DNA of 64,000 nucleotides from Anaerolineaceae bacterium UBA2260 (GTDB lineage: Bacteria; Chloroflexota; Anaerolineae; Anaerolineales; Anaerolineaceae), in contig DDXM01000003.1 in NCBI GenBank assembly GCA_002347485.1, positions 1-64,000 of the forward strand. The letters run 5' to 3'. The notes under the pieces were generated by a model that did no database searches, was not told where the DNA came from, and worked only from the letters and a program-made list of their open reading frames with translations. How positions within the stretch are numbered: the stretch's first letter is position 1; the number at the start of each line of letters is the position of its first letter. The position numbers and the translations under genes were made by a program. Below, piece by piece: positions 17,653-26,009 of this stretch.

Positions 17653-18528
17653 ATGGCACGAGAAGTGAAGATCGGAAACAAGTGGGTCGGTGACGGCCAC
17701 CCGGCGTATATCGTCGCCGAGATCGGGATCAACCATAACGGTGATATTGGCATCGCCAAGGAACTCATCCAGGCTGGCAGGCACGCCGGCGTCGACGCGG
17801 TGAAGTTCCAAAAGCGCACCCCTGAATTGTGCGTTCCACCCGAACAGCGCAACCAGATGCGCGAAACCCCCTGGGGATACATCTCCTACCTGGATTACCG
17901 TTACAAGGTGGAATTTACCGAGACGGAGTACGATGAGATCGACCGTTTTGCGCGTGAAAACAGCATGGATTGGTTCGCGTCCGTGTGGGATGAACCCTCG
18001 GTCGATTTCCTGGAGAAATACAATCCCATCGCTTACAAGGTTCCCTCAGCCTCCCTGACTGACAACGGTCTCTTGAAGCATTTGAGGACCACCGGCAGAC
18101 CGCTCATCCTTTCTACAGGTATGTCCACCCTCGACCAGATCAAATCCGCGGTCAACCTCATCGGTGAGCACGATCTCATCATCACCCACACCACCAGCTC
18201 CTACCCGTGTGATCCTTATGAGCTGAATCTGCGCATGATCCACACCTTGCGCGACATGTTCAATTGCCCGATCGGTTATTCGGGTCACGAAGTCGGCCTG
18301 GTCACATCTGCCGTGGCGGTTGGCCTGGGCGCGTGCCTGGTTGAACGGCACATCACCCTCGACCGCGCGCTATGGGGTTCCGACCAGGCGGCGTCAGTCG
18401 AGCCTGGCGGTTTTGAACGCCTCGTGAAGTACATCCGCGTCACCGAAGCCGCGATCGGCGATGGCGTGAAAAAAGTTTACGATAGCGAAATGTCTTCGCT
18501 GCGCAAGTTGAGACGGATCCAGGATTGA
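17653..18528 (+). CDS. nonulosonic acid synthase lacking the SAF domain (NeuB family)
   Basis: The 291-residue protein has the NeuB barrel: AEIGINHNGDIGIAKELI (near 22-39), AGVDAVKFQKR, the lysine in YKVPSASLTD, ILSTGMS and IGYSGHEVG. It stops about where the SAF domain of ordinary NeuB begins, so it is roughly 55-60 residues short of the usual length. In classical NeuB the SAF domain reaches into the partner active site, so this enzyme must manage without it. Synthases of this kind with a HAD phosphatase next door make Kdn-type acids from mannose 6-phosphate in other bacteria. AGGAG (17642-17646) supports ATG 17653. Confidence 0.85.
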   Translation: MAREVKIGNKWVGDGHPAYIVAEIGINHNGDIGIAKELIQAGRHAGVDAVKFQKRTPELCVPPEQRNQMRETPWGYISYLDYRYKVEFTETEYDEIDRFARENSMDWFASVWDEPSVDFLEKYNPIAYKVPSASLTDNGLLKHLRTTGRPLILSTGMSTLDQIKSAVNLIGEHDLIITHTTSSYPCDPYELNLRMIHTLRDMFNCPIGYSGHEVGLVTSAVAVGLGACLVERHITLDRALWGSDQAASVEPGGFERLVKYIRVTEAAIGDGVKKVYDSEMSSLRKLRRIQD

Positions 18529-20135
18529 AACTGACCTACCAACGTATCTCTAATGGCATCCACCAGCGCTGGGTTCACTTTTGGAACAACCGGCGTTGGC
18601 AGGTTTTGATCAAAAGCATAAACCGTAACGCCCTCGGCATTGATGATTCACGACCGGTGATCTTTTTCAACGCCTCAACCCGCCTGCAAGCCATGAGCCA
18701 GAACGCGGCTTATTCCCTCCTCACCGCTCTGGCGGTCAGGCTGGCGGGGGTTCCGGTCATCCAGTTCGTATGCCAGAGCGGTCTGCGACGCTGCGTGTTG
18801 GGCAGCAATCGGGATGATTTCTCGATAACCCCTCCCTGTGACAAATGCGTCAGGCAAAGCCGCGATGTGTTCAATGGCATTGATACGCGCTGGTTCGAGC
18901 AGCGGGATTTTCCTGAACTCGAGGGTGCATTATCCAGGCTCACCATCAAAGAGATGATGGACTTCACATACCAGGGAGCGCCGTTGGGGTTTTGGGCGTT
19001 GAACTCGCTTCGCTGGGTGCTGCGTCGCCATTCCCTGCCTGATAACGACCAAACCCGCGCGTTCATGCGCGCCTTCATCGTTGGCGCATGGAATGTATGC
19101 CAGCAATTCAACGACATGGTCGAACGCGAACACCCGCGCGCGGTGGTGGTGTTCAACGGCATGTTCTACCCTGAAGCTGCAGCCCGTCATGTCTGTCTGC
19201 AGAAAGGTATCCGCGTCATCACCCACGAGGTGGGTCTGCGCCCGTACACCGCTTTCTTCACCACCGGAGAGGCAACAGCTTACCCGATGCAGATCGATCC
19301 CGGCTTTCAATTGTCCCCGGAGATGAACAAGCGGCTGGACGATTACCTTTCCTCCCGCTTCCAGGGTAATTTCTCTATGGCGGGCATCCGCTTCTGGCCG
19401 GAGATCAAAACGCTGGACGACGCCTTCCTGGCAAAGGCCGAACGCTTCGAAAAGATCGTTCCGGTCTTCACCAACGTCATCTTCGACACCAGCCAGGTGC
19501 ATGCCAACACCATTTTCCCGCACATGTTCGCCTGGTTGGAAAATGTGCGCGAAGTAGCCCGTGCTCACCCCACTGTGCTCTTTGTGCTGCGCGCCCACCC
19601 TGATGAAAGCCGCCCGGGCAAGGAAAGCCGCGAGAGTGTTGGCGGCTGGGTGCGCGCCTCGGACATCCTCGACCTGCCCAATGTGGTCTTTTACGAAAGC
19701 AACGAATTTGTCAATTCCTACGAGCTGATCCGCCGCTCGCACCTGGTGATGGTATACAACTCGACCATCGGATTGGAAGCCACCCTGCTCGGGAAACCGG
19801 TGATCGCCGGGGGCAAGGCGCGCTTCACCCAGCTTGAAACATCGTTCTACCCCTCAAGCAGAGAAGAGTATAACCGGACGCTGAACAGCTTCTTGACCGC
19901 GGACAAGGTCGAGGTGCCACCTCAATTCCAGCACAACGCCAGGCGCTTCCTGTATTACCAGTTGTACGCCACCTCCCTTGAGTTTGATGAGTTCCTAGAA
20001 GATGACCGCGTGTGGAAAGGGTACGTAAAACTAAAGCAGTTCCCTTTCGAGCGTCTGAGCCCACAGCGGTCACAAACGGTCAGCGTTCTGTTGGATGGCA
20101 TCCTCGGGGAAGGAGACCTTACCTACCCCGTATGA
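18525..20135 (+). CDS. capsule-type GT-B-like protein, paralogue of the 3753 gene
   Basis: The 536-residue protein matches the protein at 3753-5354 in length and in the order of motifs: LRAHPDE near residue 355 and YNSTIGLEATLLGKPV near 411. It adds an unusual cysteine-bearing stretch, CQSGLRRCVLG followed by PPCDKC (about 93-120), which could bind a metal. It starts at TTG 18525, overlapping the synthase stop as TTGA, and its own stop overlaps the next gene as ATGA. Its position right after a nonulosonate synthase makes it a candidate nonulosonic acid transferase, by analogy with Kdo-type capsule transferases; this is inference. Confidence 0.62.
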   Translation: MKLTYQRISNGIHQRWVHFWNNRRWQVLIKSINRNALGIDDSRPVIFFNASTRLQAMSQNAAYSLLTALAVRLAGVPVIQFVCQSGLRRCVLGSNRDDFSITPPCDKCVRQSRDVFNGIDTRWFEQRDFPELEGALSRLTIKEMMDFTYQGAPLGFWALNSLRWVLRRHSLPDNDQTRAFMRAFIVGAWNVCQQFNDMVEREHPRAVVVFNGMFYPEAAARHVCLQKGIRVITHEVGLRPYTAFFTTGEATAYPMQIDPGFQLSPEMNKRLDDYLSSRFQGNFSMAGIRFWPEIKTLDDAFLAKAERFEKIVPVFTNVIFDTSQVHANTIFPHMFAWLENVREVARAHPTVLFVLRAHPDESRPGKESRESVGGWVRASDILDLPNVVFYESNEFVNSYELIRRSHLVMVYNSTIGLEATLLGKPVIAGGKARFTQLETSFYPSSREEYNRTLNSFLTADKVEVPPQFQHNARRFLYYQLYATSLEFDEFLEDDRVWKGYVKLKQFPFERLSPQRSQTVSVLLDGILGEGDLTYPV

Positions 20136-21076
20136 AAACTCCCCTCTGTTCACTCATCATCCGCGCGTATAACGAAGAAAAGCACATCGGCCGCCTGCTG
20201 CAAGGGATCCAGGAGCAGGTTGTCAAAGACATCCAAATCATCCTGGTGGACTCAGGCTCCACAGATCGTACCAGGGAGATCGCGCGAGAGCACACGGTGG
20301 AAATCGTCGAGATCGCCCCGCAGGAGTTTACCTTTGGGCGGTCGCTGAACCTGGGATTTAAAGAGGCAAAAGCGCCCATTGTTGTGATAGCCAGCGCTCA
20401 CGTTTACCCGGTTTATCCCGATTGGTTGGAGCGGTTGTTGGAACCTTTCGGCAACCAGCGGGTCGGGTTGGTATATGGCAAGCAGCGCGGCGCAGCCAGC
20501 ACCCATTTTTCGGAGCATCAGATCTTTCATCACTGGTACCCTGAGCGATCGGTGAACTGGCAGTCTCACCCGTTCTGCAACAACGCCAACGCCGCGATAC
20601 GCCGCGAATTGTGGGAGCAGCATCCCTACGACGAAACGCTGCCCGGCCTGGAAGATCTGGAATGGGGCAAGTGGGCGCAGGAGCAGGGTTACGGCATCGC
20701 GTACAGCGCCGAAGCTGAAGTGATCCATGTGCATAACGAAAGCCTGGCGGGCATCTACAACCGTTACAAACGCGAAGCCATGGCGTTTAAACGCCTCTAT
20801 CCGCACGAAACCTTTCACCTGCAGGATATGTTCCGCCTGTTCCTGCAAAATGTGTTCAGCGACTGGCGCGAAGCCCGCCAGCAAGGCAAGTTCACAGCAA
20901 ACTGGATCAAAATCGCGGGTTTCCGCTGGCGGCAGTTCCACGGAACCTACCAGGGATACCGGCAATCCGGACCGCTGACCTGGCAATTGAAAAAAGCCTT
21001 TTATTATCCGCGTGACCCGGCAGCAACACCCAAACAAAGCGAGAAACGTGATATCCAACCAATTCAGTATAATTAG
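20132..21076 (+). CDS. GT2-family glycosyltransferase
   Basis: The 314-residue enzyme has the GT2 opening SLIIRAYNEEKHIGRLLQGI, then LVDSGSTDRTREIA. In place of a strict DxD it has ASAHVYP, where an Asp is replaced by His. The later GLEDLEWGKWAQEQG segment carries the catalytic-base ED pair (about residue 170), and HVHNESL follows. The ATG at 20132 gives an ATGA overlap with the previous gene; a longer reading from 20012 is an artefact. It probably adds a repeat-unit sugar in the cytoplasm. The altered DxD is worth noting but occurs in other members of this subfamily. Confidence 0.8.
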   Translation: MKTPLCSLIIRAYNEEKHIGRLLQGIQEQVVKDIQIILVDSGSTDRTREIAREHTVEIVEIAPQEFTFGRSLNLGFKEAKAPIVVIASAHVYPVYPDWLERLLEPFGNQRVGLVYGKQRGAASTHFSEHQIFHHWYPERSVNWQSHPFCNNANAAIRRELWEQHPYDETLPGLEDLEWGKWAQEQGYGIAYSAEAEVIHVHNESLAGIYNRYKREAMAFKRLYPHETFHLQDMFRLFLQNVFSDWREARQQGKFTANWIKIAGFRWRQFHGTYQGYRQSGPLTWQLKKAFYYPRDPAATPKQSEKRDIQPIQYN

Positions 21077-21102
21077 CGATAAGTAGAGAAAGAGGAAACC
21101 AA

Positions 21103-21390
21103 ATGCTTACTTTAACGGTTGAATTCACAGGGCTTTCACGGGCGATTACCGGCACTTCACACGCTACGCTGACGTTGCCCGAGGGAACCACTTACCGCGA
21201 GGTTGTTCAGCACATCGGAAAAAGATACCCCCAGTTGGTTGGCGTGCTCATTGCCGAGGATGGAGAGACCTTTCTCAGCTCGAATATGTTCGTGATCGAC
21301 GGAGATTACGCCAACCCGGCAATGGTGATGGATGACCCGATCAAGGACGGGGAACATCTTCACCTGGTGTCCGTGATCACCGGTGGATAA
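21103..21390 (+). CDS. MoaD/ThiS-like beta-grasp protein ending in Gly-Gly
   Basis: The 95-residue protein reads as a complete beta-grasp: LTVEFTGLSRAITG (strand and loop), TLTLPEGTTYREVVQHI, then the strand NMFVIDGD, followed by KDGEHLHLVSVITGG. The C-terminal Gly-Gly is the mark of sulfur-carrier and ubiquitin-like proteins, which are adenylated there by an E1-like enzyme. No MoaE, MoeB/ThiF or other sulfur-transfer partner is in the window. A good AGAGG ribosome site lies at 21089-21093. It is flanked by a glycosyltransferase and a cytidylyltransferase. Molybdopterin or thiamine synthesis is not supported by context; a role in the glycan locus is possible. Confidence 0.72.
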   Translation: MLTLTVEFTGLSRAITGTSHATLTLPEGTTYREVVQHIGKRYPQLVGVLIAEDGETFLSSNMFVIDGDYANPAMVMDDPIKDGEHLHLVSVITGG

Positions 21391-21423
21391 TCGACAATTG
21401 CGCATGAAACTAAAGGAAACCTG

Positions 21424-22107
21424 ATGCCGCCTGATTCTCTCCCATCTATCACCGCCCTGGTGCCCATGCGCCACCACTCGCAACGAGTTCCGCAAAAGAA
21501 TTACCGCCTGCTGGATGGAAAACCCCTTTACCAGCATATCCTCTCCACCCTTCTCACCGTACCCGAGATCAGGCAAATTGTGGTGGATACTGACAGCCCT
21601 GTGATCATCGAGGGTTTGCACTCTATGTTTCCGGCGGTCAAGGTCATCGATCGCCCGAAGGAATTGCGCGCTGATGATATCAGCATGAACACCATCCTGC
21701 AATACGATATCAGCCATGCACCTGCTGAATTTTACCTGCAGACCCACTCGACGAACCCGTTGTTGAAAGCAGAAACTGTTACCAGGGCGATCAAAACCTT
21801 TCTTGCTGCTTACCCAGAACGGGATTCTCTCTTCTCAGTGACCCGTCTGCAGACCCGATTGTACGATCAGGCAGGCAGAGCCCTCAATCATGATCCCCGT
21901 GTGTTGATCCAAACCCAGGATCTGCCGCCCGTATTTGAGGAGAATTCCTGCCTTTACCTGTTTTCAGCAGCCACGCTGGCAAAAAACGCCACCCGCATCG
22001 GAGATACTCCAATCCTGTTTGAGACCCCCCGGGAGGAATCCTGGGACATTGATGAAGAGATCGACTTCAAACTGGTCGAAATGATGATCCAATCTCGCAA
22101 ACGATAA
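21424..22107 (+). CDS. acylneuraminate cytidylyltransferase-like protein
   Basis: The 227-residue protein has the family signature in altered form: ALVPMRHHSQRVPQKNYRL in place of the usual IPARGGSK...KN. It also has VVDTDSP, LQTHSTNPLL (matching the usual LQPTSPL) and WDIDEEIDF near the C-terminus, which carries the metal-binding acidic residues. This makes three cytidylyltransferase-type enzymes in the locus. The atypical glycine-poor P-loop may mean a different nucleotide or sugar. AAAGGAAA at 21413-21420 supports the ATG. The membrane protein downstream starts two bases after its stop. Confidence 0.75.
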   Translation: MPPDSLPSITALVPMRHHSQRVPQKNYRLLDGKPLYQHILSTLLTVPEIRQIVVDTDSPVIIEGLHSMFPAVKVIDRPKELRADDISMNTILQYDISHAPAEFYLQTHSTNPLLKAETVTRAIKTFLAAYPERDSLFSVTRLQTRLYDQAGRALNHDPRVLIQTQDLPPVFEENSCLYLFSAATLAKNATRIGDTPILFETPREESWDIDEEIDFKLVEMMIQSRKR

Positions 22108-22108
22108 A

Positions 22109-24187
22109 ATGTCGCGAACTGACCGTATGCTCATTGGCACGCAAATTGGTCTCTTTCTGCTGGGCATCAGCGGGAGTATTTATGCAGCATTGACCCCCGC
22201 CAACAGCATGATGAACTGGTATTCCAATGATGATGCCTTTTTCTATTACCAGGTTGCCCGCAACGTGATCGAAGGTCACGGGTTCACATTTGATGGCATC
22301 AACCTGACCAACGGTTACCACCCATTGTGGATGCTCGTTTGCATCGCGGTCTTCTGGCTTTCGAGGTTTCATCTACTACTCCCGCTGCGCGTGCTGATCC
22401 TGGTGAGCGGTTTGCTCAATGGCCTTACCGGGGTCCTCCTCTTCCGTTTGCTGCGCCGTTATTTGCACACTTACGCAGCCGTACTGGGCGCGTTGGTATG
22501 GATGCTGCTGCCCTCCATCTTTGATGTATTTACAGCCAAGGGATTGGAAACCCCCCTCAGCTCATTCTTTACGGTCCTGCTGCTTTACAAAGCGGTCCCG
22601 ATGCTTGAGAGAAACGCCACGCCAAAGATCCGCGATTACCTTATCTTTGGTATCCTTTCTGCTTTGACTGCGCTTAGCCGCCTGGACAATGTTTTCCTGG
22701 TTGGGGCTGTGGGAGTTTTCGTGGTATTTCGTATCAAACGGATCAGACGGTTGGTGATCTACGACCTGGTCGCTGTGTTGATCGCTTCCATCCTGGCATG
22801 GGTGATACGATTTGGAACTGAACCGACCTTCCAGAACAGCTACTCGGTTTATCCGTTAATGCTTACCAGCATGGCCATCCTTCCCCTGGTCTTGTACTTT
22901 TGCGGTTTCTACTCCGGCAGGATTACCGAAAAGAAAGGAGGTGTTTTAATCCGCTTTGGTATCGCGGCCGCGATCTCCTCCGCGCTGGTCTATGGCGTTC
23001 TCATGCTGCTGCGCGTTTTCGGCTTCGACCTCCTGATCTCCCGCCGGCTTATCCTGATGGTATTGGGATTGTCTCTGGGATTCATCGCGATCATACGTTT
23101 GTTCTACAAGCTCCAGGTTAATGTGGACACAAAAACGCCTTTTACATCATTCTTAGGTTGGATCCGAAAAGATATTCCGCTGATCATCAGGAACGGCGTC
23201 CTGTATTCCCTCCCCATCATTGTGCTCATGGGAGGGTACATGCTCCTCAACCTGAAAGTATTCGGCACCGCATCCCCTGTCAGTGGTCAGGTGAAGCATT
23301 GGTGGGGAACGCTGGATGGAACCGTTTACAAAAAGAATGACACGCTGCTCAGTTTGCTGGGTCTTGAGCCAGGGAGCGGTAACAGTCCCTGGTCGCTTAT
23401 CACCACGATCATCGGGGATGCTGCCATCTTCCTGCGCAACCTTTTCGGTGTGGATTCGACTAATCTGCCGCTGAGGTTATTCCTTGTTCTGATGTTCGTA
23501 TTCTTTATCCTGATGGTCTATTTATTATCGCGCAGGGATGGCTACCTGGCGCGGAAGTCGTTTGCTCTGCTCATCCCTGCCGTGATCATCGGTTGTTTCT
23601 TGCAGATAACCTATTATGCCGTTAGCGGTTATGGACACAGCCGCAGCTGGTATTGGGTGGCTGAATCCATGGTACTGGTCCTGTTGGGTGCTGTGTTCAG
23701 TTCCAAGGTTTTTGAAACGGTCAGACGCTTCACAAAACAGAATTGGCCTGGTTATCTCCTCTTGTTGGGTACGATTGGTTTCTTATTCTTCCTGCACACC
23801 AGGTACCTCGTGAACCGGCATCCTTATTCAGTGTCCGCCGAGGAGCAGATTACCTATATTAGTCAGGTGAGGGCGCTCGAGAATGAGACCCCGGAAGGCG
23901 CTTTGATTGGCATGACCGGAGGTGGAGAAACCGCTTACTTCATCGAAAACCGAACCATTGTCAACCTGGACGGGCTGATCAACAGCTCGGGTTACTTCGA
24001 AGCGTTGAAAGCCGGGACCGCTGACCAGTTCCTGGCTGACATGGGATTGGATTTTGTTTTTGGCAATTCCTACATGCTGCTGGAGTCAGATCCATACCGC
24101 ATGATATTTGAAGACCGGTTGATCGCATTGAAATACATTGCCGGCCCGGATAATTTTATGCTTTACGATTACATTATTAGTCCGTAA
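22109..24187 (+). CDS. large multi-pass membrane protein, GT-C/GT39-like
   Basis: The 692-residue protein has about 11-13 hydrophobic segments. After the first membrane segment there is an acidic loop with Asp41-Asp42 (SNDDAFFYYQVARN) and GYHPLWM (69-75). Such a first-loop acidic pair is typical of GT-C enzymes that use lipid-linked sugars (PMT/ArnT-like). The C-terminal about 130 residues form a soluble region with ISQVRALENETPEGALIG and a MTGGGETAYF segment, likely outside the membrane. It probably moves a sugar from a polyprenyl carrier on the outer face of the membrane. I cannot name acceptor or sugar. Confidence 0.6.
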   Translation: MSRTDRMLIGTQIGLFLLGISGSIYAALTPANSMMNWYSNDDAFFYYQVARNVIEGHGFTFDGINLTNGYHPLWMLVCIAVFWLSRFHLLLPLRVLILVSGLLNGLTGVLLFRLLRRYLHTYAAVLGALVWMLLPSIFDVFTAKGLETPLSSFFTVLLLYKAVPMLERNATPKIRDYLIFGILSALTALSRLDNVFLVGAVGVFVVFRIKRIRRLVIYDLVAVLIASILAWVIRFGTEPTFQNSYSVYPLMLTSMAILPLVLYFCGFYSGRITEKKGGVLIRFGIAAAISSALVYGVLMLLRVFGFDLLISRRLILMVLGLSLGFIAIIRLFYKLQVNVDTKTPFTSFLGWIRKDIPLIIRNGVLYSLPIIVLMGGYMLLNLKVFGTASPVSGQVKHWWGTLDGTVYKKNDTLLSLLGLEPGSGNSPWSLITTIIGDAAIFLRNLFGVDSTNLPLRLFLVLMFVFFILMVYLLSRRDGYLARKSFALLIPAVIIGCFLQITYYAVSGYGHSRSWYWVAESMVLVLLGAVFSSKVFETVRRFTKQNWPGYLLLLGTIGFLFFLHTRYLVNRHPYSVSAEEQITYISQVRALENETPEGALIGMTGGGETAYFIENRTIVNLDGLINSSGYFEALKAGTADQFLADMGLDFVFGNSYMLLESDPYRMIFEDRLIALKYIAGPDNFMLYDYIISP

Positions 24188-24194
24188 CCGGCTC

Positions 24195-24223
24195 CTGAAA
24201 TGAACTTTTTTGAAGGTTATAAT
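24195..24223 (+). promoter_or_regulatory. candidate internal promoter before the dehydrogenase gene
   Basis: CTGAAA (24195-24200) and a consensus TATAAT (24218-24223) are separated by 17 bases, in the short gap between the membrane protein and the dehydrogenase. The -35 box matches four of six consensus positions. It may allow separate expression of the second half of the locus. Confidence 0.4.
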
Positions 24224-24255
24224 TATCAAAATTCACCAGGAAGAGACGAACTTCT

Positions 24256-25227
24256 ATGCCAGTTATTCTGTTATCTGCGCCCTACATGCTCCCTTTCATC
24301 GACCGTTTTAAGCCGGTGTTCGATCACTATCACATCGAACTGCTCATTCCGGAGGTGCATGAACGCCTCGAAGAGGAAGAGATCATCGCTTACGCTGGTC
24401 AATTCGATGGGGCGATCTGCGGAGATGACCGCTACACAGCGCGGGTGCTGCGCGCCTGTTCCCCACGCCTGAAGGTGATCTCCAAATGGGGCACCGGTAT
24501 TGACTCAATTGACCGTGTGGCGTGCACGGAACTGGGCATCCAATTAAAGAACACCCTCAACGCTTTCACCCTGCCTGTTGCGGACAGCGTGTTGGGATAT
24601 ATTCTGGCGTTCGCGCGCCAGCAGCCCTGGATGGACCGCGCCATTAAAGCCGGCGAGTGGAAAAAGATTCCCGGGCGCTCGCTTTCCGAGTCCACCCTGG
24701 GCGTGATCGGCGTGGGGAACATCGGCAAGGCAGTGCTCAGGCGCGCCGGCGCTTTCGGCATGACCTTGCTCGGCAACGACATCATCCCCATCCCGACCGA
24801 TTTCCTGAGCGAGTTTAAGGTCAGCAGCGTGCCCCTGGCTGAACTGGCACGGCGAGCGGATTTTGTCAGCGTGAACTGCGACCTCAATCCAACCTCGAAA
24901 CACCTGGTTAACAAGGAACTACTGGATCTGATGAAACCGACAGCGGTGTTGATCAATACCGCGCGCGGTCCCATCGTCAATGAGAACGACCTTGTGAACG
25001 CCTTAATGAAAAAGAAGATCGCCGGCGCTGCGCTGGATGTATTCGAGGAAGAACCCATTCCGGTGAATTCGCCGCTGCTCAAGATGGATAACGTGATGCT
25101 TGCACCGCATAATTCCAATTCTAGCCCCGCCGCCTGGGAGAACGTGCATTGGAACACGATCCGCAACCTTCTCCTCGGTTTAAATATCGACCCCGCTGAC
25201 CTCGAGGCGATGCGGGCTTCAGTTTAG
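24256..25227 (+). CDS. D-isomer-specific 2-hydroxyacid dehydrogenase (phosphoglycerate dehydrogenase-like)
   Basis: The 323-residue protein has the NAD-binding motif GVIGVGNIGKAVL and the catalytic set of this family: Arg in INTARGPIV, Glu in VFEEEP and His in APHNSNSS. The C-terminal ACT or regulatory domain of serine-pathway SerA is absent, so this is the short form. In sugar loci such enzymes act on small hydroxyacids or serve glyceric or lactic acid side chains. It could supply a three-carbon acid that decorates the glycan, but this is inference. It is followed by an SDR and the DUF115/GT42-like gene. Confidence 0.8.
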   Translation: MPVILLSAPYMLPFIDRFKPVFDHYHIELLIPEVHERLEEEEIIAYAGQFDGAICGDDRYTARVLRACSPRLKVISKWGTGIDSIDRVACTELGIQLKNTLNAFTLPVADSVLGYILAFARQQPWMDRAIKAGEWKKIPGRSLSESTLGVIGVGNIGKAVLRRAGAFGMTLLGNDIIPIPTDFLSEFKVSSVPLAELARRADFVSVNCDLNPTSKHLVNKELLDLMKPTAVLINTARGPIVNENDLVNALMKKKIAGAALDVFEEEPIPVNSPLLKMDNVMLAPHNSNSSPAAWENVHWNTIRNLLLGLNIDPADLEAMRASV

Positions 25228-25240
25228 AAAGGACAGCGTG

Positions 25241-26005
25241 ATGAGCGAAGCAGAAAAATTTGTGATGATCACCGGCAGCGCCGGCGGCATCGGACGCGCT
25301 TGCGTCGCCCTTTTCTTCAGGCAGGGATGGCGGGTGATCGGCATCGACAAGAATGAGTTCGGCAAGGGATTCCCCGCCAACGGGCTTTTCATCAAGGCGG
25401 ATATTTCCCAGCCTGACCAATTTGCCGCGATCTATAAGAACGTGCATGAATTCACCCCGGTGCTGCACGCACTGGTGAACAATGCCGCACTTCAGGTCTC
25501 AAAACCACTGGTCGAGACCACAGTGGAGGAATGGGACCTTGTGATCGCCACTAATCTGCGCCCGGTCTTCCTGAGCGCGCGGTACTTCCACGACCTGCTG
25601 GTGAACGCTCGTGACAGCGCGATCGTGAATATTTCATCTGTTCACGCCGTGCAAACTTCCACCAATATCTCAGCCTACGCGGCGAGCAAAGGCGGTATCC
25701 TCGCCATCACCCGCGCCATGGCTATCGAATTCGCCCAGGAGGGCATACGCGTGAACGCCGTGCTGCCGGGCGCGGTGGATACGCCCATGCTGCGCGAGGG
25801 ATTGAACCGCGGTCAGCACAGCGGCTCCAGCATGACCGACCGGTTGGACAACCTGGCGCGTAAAACCGTCAACGGGCGCATTGGTCAGCCGGATGAGATC
25901 GCCCAGGCGGTCTATTTCCTCGCCGATGGCAGCCAATCTTCATTCATGACCGGGCAGGCACTGATCGTCGACGGCGGCGCCACTGCGCGTTTGAGCACCG
26001 AGTGA
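25241..26005 (+). CDS. SDR oxidoreductase (3-oxoacyl-reductase-like)
   Basis: The 254-residue short-chain dehydrogenase has TGSAGGIG, LVNNAAL, NISSVHA and YAASKG, then RVNAVLPGAVDTPM and a VDGGA C-terminus. All catalytic residues (Asn, Ser, Tyr, Lys) are present. I use ATG 25241, with AAAGGA at 25228-25233; the GTG directly before it would add one Met. It follows the dehydrogenase after 13 bases. It is a classical SDR, distinct from the PtmA-like one at 15583, and may reduce or oxidise a sugar precursor; the substrate is unknown. Confidence 0.78.
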   Translation: MSEAEKFVMITGSAGGIGRACVALFFRQGWRVIGIDKNEFGKGFPANGLFIKADISQPDQFAAIYKNVHEFTPVLHALVNNAALQVSKPLVETTVEEWDLVIATNLRPVFLSARYFHDLLVNARDSAIVNISSVHAVQTSTNISAYAASKGGILAITRAMAIEFAQEGIRVNAVLPGAVDTPMLREGLNRGQHSGSSMTDRLDNLARKTVNGRIGQPDEIAQAVYFLADGSQSSFMTGQALIVDGGATARLSTE

Positions 26006-26009
26006 CCCC

